From positions 1 to 16,694 of the forward strand of contig DAOVGZ010000013.1 of the NCBI GenBank assembly GCA_030672115.1: a stretch of 16,694 nucleotides of DNA, written 5' to 3'. Under the pieces are notes generated by a model. The model was not told the origin of the DNA, did not search any database, and worked only from the letters and a program-made list of their open reading frames with translations. Numbering within the stretch: the stretch's first letter is position 1; each line of letters opens with the position of its first letter. The DNA comes from a bacterium (GTDB lineage Bacteria; Babelota; Babeliae; Babelales; Vermiphilaceae). Of the stretch, positions 1-5,956 are shown piece by piece. The translations under genes and the position numbers were made by a program.

Positions 1-30
1 CTTCTCCTTTCTTATTTTTAGGATATTATA
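1..30 (-). promoter_or_regulatory. -10 element and ribosome binding site of a gene lying off the left edge
   Basis: Read on the minus strand, a TATAAT hexamer (30 to 25) is followed by AAAGGAGAAG at 10 to 1, a strong Shine-Dalgarno sequence ending at the window boundary. A weak TTTTTA -35 (53 to 48) sits 17 bases upstream of TATAAT. This implies a minus-strand gene whose start codon lies just outside the window. The sequence supports the signals; the gene itself is not visible. Confidence 0.4.
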
Positions 31-107
31 TTTTGGTTATTGCTTCATAAAAAACAAAGTAAAACACAAGTAGTTGTCAATGACGTCGTTGTTCGGTTGG
101 AAATTTT

Positions 108-313
108 TTTTATTTTTGTTTTTAAAAAAAAAGAATGAATAAAGAAAGGCCCGGGATTTCTCACGAGCCTTTAGTACTAGTTTCGTATGTTTCAATGATT
201 CGTTTTTTTTAAATCACACCAGATTTTCTGGATAGATTGTAAAACAATTCATCAAGAGTGACTTTATTGAAAAATAGCAGTGTAATATCCGTCTGTTTTG
301 CCAGCGAATTCAA
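108..313. repeat. Direct repeat copy 1: duplicated 3' end and downstream region of the outer-membrane protein gene
   Basis: This stretch matches 3432-3672 in the same orientation. From about 112 to 266, the part covering the terminator and the 3' untranslated region, only about three substitutions plus a one-base run-length difference are seen. Within the coding part (267-313) there are about five differences in 47 bases. Relative to copy 2 it lacks 36 bases immediately upstream of the stop codon. The matching ends at about 313 (copy 1) and 3672 (copy 2). It marks the former position of a second outer-membrane paralogue or a partial duplication. Confidence 0.9.
145..172 (-). terminator. Degraded copy of the outer-membrane gene terminator, now downstream of the toxin/immunity cassette
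   Basis: This is the hairpin at 3468-3495 with two substitutions, one in each arm, so that two of the eleven stem pairs (C-A and G-A) are lost. On the minus strand it is followed by CTTTATTCATTCTTTTTTTTT. It is the first terminator-like element downstream of the last cassette gene, so the cassette probably uses it. The mismatches suggest reduced strength. Confidence 0.6.
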
Positions 314-320
314 TAGAATT
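264..320 (-). pseudogene. Remnant of a second outer-membrane protein gene (3' end only)
   Basis: Read on the minus strand, this encodes EFAGKTDGYYTAIFQ then TAA, against EFAGKTDGYYAAVSQ followed by twelve more residues in the intact gene. The 36-base deletion is exactly in frame and leaves the native stop codon in place. Upstream of the conserved part the match stops abruptly, only about 25 bases after the end of the 344-697 gene. No start codon or signal peptide remains, so this is a gene stump, not a functional gene. Confidence 0.7.
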
Positions 321-343
321 ATTTTTTACTTTTTCTTTTCGTA

Positions 344-697
344 TTATGAATGATAATTGTTTTGTATGTTTTTTAGCGAAAGACCTGAAAATTTTAAATA
401 AGTATAACCTTTCTCACGATAGACTGTTTCTGCTCCTCGTTGAATCATTTTTAACAAATTATCTTGCAAGGTAGAATATTTATTTAATAGAATAAGTTCA
501 TTTGTAATTATATTTTTTGTCTGAAGATAATTGAAGTAAGTATCTTTATATAAATCAATTCCGCTAAGACAAGAAAGTTGAAGTTTTTCTGCTTCCTTAA
601 TCAATAATTGCATGCTCAGCACAGATATCACGCCCAAGAATTCAAATGTTTCCCCTAATTCTCCAATAATTAACAGGTTAATGTTTTTGGTATCCAT
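344..697 (-). CDS. Small cytosolic protein, probable second immunity protein of the toxin cassette
   Basis: I do not recognise the family. The 117-residue protein has no signal peptide or clear membrane span. From about residue 30 it aligns by eye with the neighbouring 112-residue protein: both have a helix of the LLIKEAEKLQ type, then a D-Y-x-x-T-x-FN core, a Glu/Leu/Lys-rich helix, and a C-terminal YLKF/YLKI strand ending in a Gly. The two are therefore probably tandem paralogues. The start at 697 follows AAGGTGA and lies two bases after the upstream stop, which implies translational coupling. Position last in a toxin operon suggests an immunity role; that is inference from context only. 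Confidence 0.75.
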   Translation of the reverse strand: MDTKNINLLIIGELGETFEFLGVISVLSMQLLIKEAEKLQLSCLSGIDLYKDTYFNYLQTKNIITNELILLNKYSTLQDNLLKMIQRGAETVYREKGYTYLKFSGLSLKNIQNNYHS

Positions 698-699
698 AT

Positions 700-1038
700 T
701 TAGTCACCTTCAATCTTTAGATAGAGATCATCTTTACTTTTGACCATAGCAATGCTTCGATTTAGAATATCAAGAACTTTATTTTTTATATTTATGTGCT
801 TTTCAAGGATTTTAAGCTCTAGGCTCATTGTTTCTACTTGCTTTCGATTGAACACTGTATTTTCATAACAATCTAGAAAAAGAAATTGTTTGAGATTATA
901 GTTTTTAGCTAACTTTAGCAAAAAGTTTAGTTCGTTGTGACTTATTCCACCCATATACTTTACTTCAGTATTAATTTGATTAATATTGAAGTCATAAAAA
1001 ACAAAATTCCGAGTTGCAACAAAAACATCTATTGCCAT
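700..1038 (-). CDS. Small cytosolic protein, probable immunity protein of the EndoU-like toxin
   Basis: This 112-residue protein is of no recognised family, with no signal peptide, and begins 9 bases after the stop of the toxin-like gene behind AAGGAA. Its short N-terminal strands are followed by a helix rich in Leu/Lys (about 35-50), a LDCYENTVFN segment (about 55-64), a second helix and a C-terminal YLKIEG strand. The same layout recurs in the next gene downstream. Immediate placement after a nuclease-domain protein, small size and cytosolic location fit an immunity protein that would neutralise the C-terminal toxin domain. Function is inferred from context, not from a motif. Confidence 0.75.
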   Translation of the reverse strand: MAIDVFVATRNFVFYDFNINQINTEVKYMGGISHNELNFLLKLAKNYNLKQFLFLDCYENTVFNRKQVETMSLELKILEKHINIKNKVLDILNRSIAMVKSKDDLYLKIEGD

Positions 1039-1047
1039 TTATTTCCT

Positions 1048-3342
1048 TCAAATAGATATTGGAAAACATGTTTTTACAATTTTATTGCTTTCATCCAAAA
1101 TAACTTTAATGATAGATGTTTTATTTCCGAAAGAGTCTTTCCCTATTATTCTTCCAAAATCATAGACAACTTTGCTCTTTTCAACTTTGTTCCCTTTTTT
1201 TAAAGCCTCTAAAGTAAGTTCAATAAAATTTTCCTTTTTGTCAAAAACAGAAGGCATTTTCTGAAATTTTTTTGCCAAAGCCATTTTATATTTTGATCCA
1301 CTTGGATGATGCTTGTTGAATATGTGCTGTATTTTTACTTTTGATATAGGTTCATAGCCTAATTTTTTAAATTGTAATTCATATTTAATTTTTGCCTCGT
1401 CAAACGAAAAAGGAGGAGGTTCCGGTTTAAATGGAAGATTGTAACCTTTTCTTTTTAATCTAATATTTTCAGAAGAAAATGCCATTATTGAAACAGCATC
1501 GGCAACCACAGGAGTAACAAATCCTGCATTTGCACCAGTTGCCACTGCAATTGCTTTTTCAGCTGCTGCTACCAACTCTTCAGATATACATTCAACAGCC
1601 TGAATTGTAATAGTTGCTCTGCCATCAGGTGAAATTCCTGTTTGTAAGATAGGTTCAGAAATTCGAGAAAGTTTATCGAGTTGAAGTAAAGCCGATGTTT
1701 TTAGTAACATTACTTGTGCAGGTAGTGCTGCTGCTAACTTTGTAGCTCCAACAATTGCTAAAACCTGAATTCCTAAAGCAACCAGTTCTTGTGCTTTTTC
1801 TTTAGGTGGCATTTTCCAAAAAATTTTTGTAGCATGTGAAACTTTTTTACAAAGAGGTTCAACCCAATCTTGTTCAAACTCAACAAGTAATTCTATCGTT
1901 CTTTCAGATAAAGGATTATTTGTTATCGTTTCTATCAATTGTGCTGAGTCAAACAGATAGTTAACAGATTCTAAAAAGACGGCACTTGCCGTTGTCAAAA
2001 CAGCTTTAGGATTCTTTTCAAGAGCATAAACAAATTCTGTTAAAAAACGAGCCGGACGAGCAATAGCTTTTTGCTCAACGCCTTGAGTAAAATCAACAAT
2101 AGCATTACCAGCTTTTTGTGCAGCTTTACCAACACAGTGAATTGCGGCTCTCCAAATATCGTTTATTTCTACAGAATTATCATGGATATTTTTAAAAAAA
2201 GTATGCGTTGAATGTTTTCCTATACGATGAATACCATCACAAATATCTGCAATTTTATAGGCTAAAGTATATTGACCAATATTATTAATGTTACTGCCAA
2301 CAAATGAAACTTTTCCTAATGTTGCATACCAATTATCGTTTGCTAGACAGGCTGAGCCTTGTAATCCGCCTTGTGCTGTATATGTATCTGCGCCTTCATT
2401 TAAAACATCAATAAATTCACTATGAATTTGTTGTTGAATACTATTGCCAACACATTCTCCAAAGATACGAGTATCAATTTGATGTTGTTTTAAAAGATTA
2501 ACTGTTTGGTTTGCAAGTTGGTACTGGTGACAAAAAATTTTAAAATTATTATCAACTGCTTTACGAATCGACGAAGCTCTTTTTTTATTGCGGTGTAAAA
2601 ACTTACCTTCGTCCGATTTTATTTCATTTTTTCTGTCCAAAAAATAGTTTTGTACAGGCTGTTGTTGCTTTATTTTTGCTTGTTGTTTTTGTTGAGCTTT
2701 ACGTTTAAGTTCTTTTATTTTTGCTGTCTTTTTTATTTTTTTTTGTTTTTCGTATCTTAATTTTTGATTTCTAATTTTTTGCTTCGCTTTAGGAAGTTCT
2801 TTTTTAATAAAATCAGTAATAGTTGTCTCTGAAAAAAATCCTGATTTTACAAGATAGTTATCAAGAGCCCATTGAATTTCTGAGTTTTTATTGGCCAGAC
2901 TATCAAGTTCAATAATCATTTGTGCATATTCAGGAAATGTTTTGAGCAAATCTCGATAACCGGTATGACAGTACAATTCAAATTCAAAAAAAAGATTTTT
3001 TCGAGATTGTTCAGTAAGATTTTCAGGATAAATATGCTTTTTATTCCAAGACGCTATTTCTTTACGCCAGTCAAAAGAAGAATATTTTTTAAACTTTGAA
3101 TAATTTTTTTGAGAATAACTATTTTTATACAAAGGGGTAGGTTGATTTTTCCTTGAATTAAAACTTATTTTTATATTTTTACTATTCCATGATGGATGAC
3201 TGTCATAAAAATGATTATCAGCTATGGCATTGATATTATATGAAAAATAATTTTCATATGTATCACTACTTATAAGATTTTGGCTGTTAAACAAACAAAA
3301 AAAAGAGATTGAAGCAATAAAGTAAAAAGTTACGTTTTTCAT
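1048..3342 (-). CDS. Large exported polymorphic-toxin-like protein with C-terminal EndoU-like nuclease domain
   Basis: With the start at 3342 the protein has 764 residues. An in-frame ATG at 3366 is possible but has no ribosome binding site and would put eight residues, including Lys-Arg, before the signal peptide. Visible order: signal peptide (1-26); a lysine/aromatic-rich region; a long Lys/Gln coiled-coil (about 185-245); a helical, Ala-rich central region (about 270-620) with no family I know; and a C-terminal domain (about 650-764). The last domain carries HIFNKHHPSG (from His673), a KFQKMPSV segment, then strands ending IIKVILDESNKIVKTCFPI. That resembles bacterial EndoU-type toxin domains, where paired His residues cleave RNA. 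Two small probable immunity genes follow directly. Target and delivery route are unknown. The central region could instead be a host-directed effector body. Confidence 0.8.
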   Translation of the reverse strand: MKNVTFYFIASISFFCLFNSQNLISSDTYENYFSYNINAIADNHFYDSHPSWNSKNIKISFNSRKNQPTPLYKNSYSQKNYSKFKKYSSFDWRKEIASWNKKHIYPENLTEQSRKNLFFEFELYCHTGYRDLLKTFPEYAQMIIELDSLANKNSEIQWALDNYLVKSGFFSETTITDFIKKELPKAKQKIRNQKLRYEKQKKIKKTAKIKELKRKAQQKQQAKIKQQQPVQNYFLDRKNEIKSDEGKFLHRNKKRASSIRKAVDNNFKIFCHQYQLANQTVNLLKQHQIDTRIFGECVGNSIQQQIHSEFIDVLNEGADTYTAQGGLQGSACLANDNWYATLGKVSFVGSNINNIGQYTLAYKIADICDGIHRIGKHSTHTFFKNIHDNSVEINDIWRAAIHCVGKAAQKAGNAIVDFTQGVEQKAIARPARFLTEFVYALEKNPKAVLTTASAVFLESVNYLFDSAQLIETITNNPLSERTIELLVEFEQDWVEPLCKKVSHATKIFWKMPPKEKAQELVALGIQVLAIVGATKLAAALPAQVMLLKTSALLQLDKLSRISEPILQTGISPDGRATITIQAVECISEELVAAAEKAIAVATGANAGFVTPVVADAVSIMAFSSENIRLKRKGYNLPFKPEPPPFSFDEAKIKYELQFKKLGYEPISKVKIQHIFNKHHPSGSKYKMALAKKFQKMPSVFDKKENFIELTLEALKKGNKVEKSKVVYDFGRIIGKDSFGNKTSIIKVILDESNKIVKTCFPISI

Positions 3343-3390
3343 GCAATATCTTTTCAAAAAAGTCATGATATTTTTTAATGAACGGGCATG

Positions 3391-3418
3391 AATTTAGCAA
3401 CATGTAAGCATATGTCAA
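3391..3418 (-). promoter_or_regulatory. Promoter of the toxin/immunity cassette
   Basis: On the minus strand there is a perfect TTGACA (3418 to 3413), a 16-base spacer and TAAATT (3396 to 3391, four of six to consensus). Predicted transcription starts near 3384, about 42 bases upstream of the chosen ATG at 3342. Because this lies inside the gap after the outer-membrane gene's terminator, the cassette seems to have its own promoter. Confidence 0.5.
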
Positions 3419-3431
3419 TAAAATTTTAATG

Positions 3432-3672
3432 TTTCATTTTTGTTTTTTAAAAAAAGAATGAATAAAGAAAGGCTCGGGATTTCTCCCGAGCCTTTAGTAC
3501 TAGTTTCGTCTGTTTCAATGATTCGTTTTTTTTAAATCACACCAGATTTTCTGGATAGATTGTAAAACAATTCATCAAGAGTGACTTTAGTCGAAGGAAA
3601 CTCCACCTTTGACCCAAACACCCCATTGAGAAACAGCAGCGTAATATCCATCAGTTTTGCCAGCGAATTCAA
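3432..3672. repeat. Direct repeat copy 2: native 3' end and downstream region of the outer-membrane protein gene
   Basis: This is the intact partner of 108-313. It includes the last 28 codons of the gene, the stop at 3587-3589, about 90 bases of 3' untranslated region and the terminator. The 3' untranslated region contains two further small inverted repeats, CCAGA/TCTGG (3542-3554) and ATTGT/ACAAT (3559-3571, loop AAA), conserved in both copies. Confidence 0.9.
3468..3495 (-). terminator. Rho-independent terminator of the outer-membrane protein gene
   Basis: A perfect 11-bp stem, AAAGGCTCGGG (3468-3478) and CCCGAGCCTTT (3485-3495), closes a six-base loop. Read on the minus strand it is followed by CTTTATTCATTCTTTTTTT. 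It lies about 90 bases after the stop codon at 3587. Confidence 0.85.
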
Positions 3673-5371
3673 CTTCACCACCAATACCAACAAATGGTTC
3701 CCACTCGTCTTCTTCTATATCTTCATGCCATACATAGCCGATATGTCCGAACAATTTGTGTGAAAGTGCGCTTGGTGTTTTGCACATGTTCAAGTCATCG
3801 CATGTAAGTGTTTTTGGTTGATATGAAGTCATTACTTGAGTTGAACCGCCAACTGTTGTCATGATTTCACTAGTAGAGCCTGAAGCAATATCCCAAGCTT
3901 TTTTGGTGTTATCAAGAGCGTCAGCACCTTTGTTTATTGTTGCATCATTTTGTGTTGCTGAAAGAGGTCGAGCTTCATCATAATCAGAGTTATTTAAATC
4001 ACCAAAACCGACTACTTGTGCTGTACCTTTGAGTGCATATTTGTTTTTTTCTAAGCCGCAATCTGTGCAGCAATCTTCTTTGAACTTCTCGCCGGTGCGT
4101 CCCCACAAGTTGTAACCAAGATCCATGGTCCAGTTACCTGTTGCATATTCAAATTTAAGAGCCATGTCACCTTGTACTGCGATGCTTACATCTGTGCAGA
4201 AAGTTGTTTTGTTGATAAGAGGGAAGAGTTTGCCTTGATATATTTTGTTTGGAGCTACTGCAGCGCCAACGGTATCGCCAGCAAACAATTCTTCAACAGG
4301 TGTTCCCATTTCTTGTACTAACATGTAGCGGCTGTTTTTCTTATCTTTAAGATCGAATGAACGTGTTTGTTTTGTTTTAAAGTAGTGTCCAACGTTTGCA
4401 TCGAGGTATGCGCTGAATGAGCTTTCTTCATCATCGCTTGTCCATAATTGAACATGAGATGTAAGTCCACCACCGAGCATCCAATGTCCGCCTGAACCAA
4501 CGACTGGCTCAAACAAGTAAGTACCACAAGGTTTGTTACCTGTTGGGAAAGACCCACGGATCATTAAACCAAGATGATAATCTTCATCTTGCAAGAAATT
4601 CCAACCGAGTGAAACTTCGATGTCCGAAAGACGTGTTAATGAGCGTTTGCAGGTAGAAATTTTGCCATATTTAAGTGCTTCTTGCATGTCACCAAATGTT
4701 ACGCCTTGTATTGCAGTTTTAAAGTCTGCAGGAAGATCTGTAAGTGGAACTGCGTCTTCATCCATGATACCTGCAGCAAAAGCTTTTGTACCAGCAACTT
4801 CAACTGTTTCACACATGTTCATGTTCCAGTTGGTGTATGTGATAGGAGCATGAATTCGGAAGAATCCGCCTTCCCACATTTCATCAAGACCAAGATAGAG
4901 ATCTAAGTCAACCATCATGTTGTATATACGTGGTGTGAATTTAACAGAACTTTTGAAATCTGTTGAAAGACCAAAATAATCTGCTAACCAGTCATGATCG
5001 CCACGATCTGCAACGCCACTACCAGAAACAGTTAACGCTCCGTTAACTAAATCTTCCCCAAAGAAGTACCCAGCAAGTCTGCAAGGTTTGAAGGTGCGTG
5101 TGAAGTGAGGGGTAATTCCAAATGTTCCGTAGAGAGATTCCATTTCGAATCTGTGGATCAATGATTGTAAGTTAACAATATCACGTGCTGCGTTGATACT
5201 TTGTGAACGATAGCTGAAATAACTATTTCCGCCACCACAAACAGTTTCACAAGTTTTGTCGCAACAATTATCTGTTGTGCTCTTTGTTGTGCAGCAAGTT
5301 GTATCAGCAAGCAAAGCGCTTGTGCTTACAAGAAAGGCCAATGAGAGTAACCCCTTTAGCATTCTTTTCAT
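3587..5371 (-). CDS. Cysteine-rich major outer-membrane protein, probable beta-barrel
   Basis: This is a 594-residue exported protein of a type I associate with Candidatus Dependentiae outer membranes; I cannot name a characterised orthologue. The start at 5371 is fixed by AAAGGAG five bases upstream and by the signal peptide that begins there (MKRMLKGLLSLAFLVSTSALLA). The open frame reaches 5446, but the extra residues would bury the signal. The mature N-terminus has six Cys within about 20 residues (two CC pairs plus two single Cys), and about ten more are spread through the rest. The body alternates short aromatic/Gly-rich strands (for example WMLGGGL, FSAYLDANVGHYF, WTMDLGYNLWG) and ends GVWVKGGVSFD, with a near-terminal Phe as in barrel proteins. 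Pore or structural function is inferred. Disulfide cross-linking like that of chlamydial envelope proteins is an analogy. Confidence 0.85.
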   Translation of the reverse strand: MKRMLKGLLSLAFLVSTSALLADTTCCTTKSTTDNCCDKTCETVCGGGNSYFSYRSQSINAARDIVNLQSLIHRFEMESLYGTFGITPHFTRTFKPCRLAGYFFGEDLVNGALTVSGSGVADRGDHDWLADYFGLSTDFKSSVKFTPRIYNMMVDLDLYLGLDEMWEGGFFRIHAPITYTNWNMNMCETVEVAGTKAFAAGIMDEDAVPLTDLPADFKTAIQGVTFGDMQEALKYGKISTCKRSLTRLSDIEVSLGWNFLQDEDYHLGLMIRGSFPTGNKPCGTYLFEPVVGSGGHWMLGGGLTSHVQLWTSDDEESSFSAYLDANVGHYFKTKQTRSFDLKDKKNSRYMLVQEMGTPVEELFAGDTVGAAVAPNKIYQGKLFPLINKTTFCTDVSIAVQGDMALKFEYATGNWTMDLGYNLWGRTGEKFKEDCCTDCGLEKNKYALKGTAQVVGFGDLNNSDYDEARPLSATQNDATINKGADALDNTKKAWDIASGSTSEIMTTVGGSTQVMTSYQPKTLTCDDLNMCKTPSALSHKLFGHIGYVWHEDIEEDEWEPFVGIGGEVEFAGKTDGYYAAVSQWGVWVKGGVSFD

Positions 5372-5651
5372 AAAAACTCCTTTAATCGTCAAGAAAAATA
5401 TATTTGTGTCAAAAACAACTAAGTATTGTTTTTTGTGTTTGTCCAATAGTGCTTTGTGCTCTTTTGGACTTCATCGAATGATGCATTTTTTGATATGATT
5501 GCTCGCTACGCTCCTCCTTTCGTTACTCCCTTGCCAACCTCAACATTGTCTATATGTGTGTATCGTTGGTGCTCCTTTTTTGTTCATTCTTACTCAATGA
5601 GAATTCATACTTTTTTAAATTTGATCTCATGAGCTGATGCAATGAAGCATC
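5372..5651 (-). promoter_or_regulatory. Long 5' leader of the outer-membrane protein gene
   Basis: If the promoter at 5652-5680 is right, the transcript carries about 270 untranslated bases. On the minus strand the leader holds three strong Shine-Dalgarno-like runs: AAAAAAGGAG (near 5575), AAAGGAGGAG (near 5515) and the real AAAGGAG before 5371. The first two have no start codon at proper spacing. A GC-rich patch, GAGCGTAGCGAGC (about 5500-5512), stands out in the AT-rich surroundings. No known riboswitch was recognised. Confidence 0.3.
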
Positions 5652-5652
5652 A
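5635..5652. repeat. Inverted repeat next to the outer-membrane gene promoter
   Basis: TGATGC (5635-5640) and GCATCA (5647-5652) form a perfect 6-bp inverted repeat with loop AATGAA. It touches the -10 element of the candidate promoter and would cover the transcription start. It could be an operator or an RNA hairpin at the 5' end of the message. Confidence 0.35.
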
Positions 5653-5680
5653 AAATAGAACAAAAGACTTAAAATTTCAA
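5652..5680 (-). promoter_or_regulatory. Candidate promoter of the outer-membrane protein gene
   Basis: On the minus strand TTGAAA (5680 to 5675, five of six) is followed by a 17-base spacer and TATTTT (5657 to 5652, four of six). It is the best sigma-70-like pair found in the divergent intergenic region in this orientation. It implies a long leader before the ATG at 5371. A TTGACA nearer the gene lacks a usable -10. Confidence 0.35.
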
Positions 5681-5774
5681 CTTTCTCTTTTTCCTTATTA
5701 AATAATTTGTTTCTATTTAAGGAAAACATAGAAATTTTTTCTTTTTTTCCTTTTTATTTTTTTAAACTTTATGT

Positions 5775-5803
5775 TCGACTTGTTGATTCTGTCACATTAT
5801 AAT
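5775..5803 (+). promoter_or_regulatory. Promoter of uppP
   Basis: TCGACT (5775-5780, four of six to TTGACA), a 17-base spacer and a perfect TATAAT (5798-5803). Transcription would start near 5810, leaving a leader of about 85 bases. Within the leader CCTGT (5846-5850) and ACAGG (5866-5870) could pair. Confidence 0.6.
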
Positions 5804-5875
5804 CTTGAGAGTTTTGAATTGTAAAGAAAAAATTTATAAATTGCTCCTGTCAGAGAGGGATATCAACAGGTGATA

Positions 5876-5956
5876 ATGGCGAAAGGCCCTTTAAATGCTA
5901 TGTTTTTACCTATTAATGTGTGTACAGATTGTGCTGGAGAGTTTTCCCGTAAGTAG
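5876..5956 (+). CDS. Possible upstream/overlapping leader ORF of uppP (26 codons)
   Basis: ATG at 5876 is preceded by AGGTGATA, which complements the extended anti-Shine-Dalgarno end of 16S rRNA at good spacing. The frame stays open for 26 codons, stops at TAG (5954-5956) and overlaps the first 62 bases of uppP in another frame. The uppP start at 5895 has a weaker GAAAGG. The peptide (MAKGPLNAMFLPINV...) matches nothing I know. It might be a translational control leader for uppP, or chance. Confidence 0.25.
   Translation: MAKGPLNAMFLPINVCTDCAGEFSRK

Noticed and set aside
4318..4906. Several open frames of 74-79 codons on both strands inside the outer-membrane gene
   Set aside because: They lie entirely within a clear coding region, have no family features, and look like shadows of its codon pattern.
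5372..5446. Upstream extension of the outer-membrane gene to a start at 5446
   Set aside because: The ATG at 5371 has a strong AAAGGAG and begins directly with a signal peptide. The extension adds 25 residues before the signal and has no ribosome binding site.
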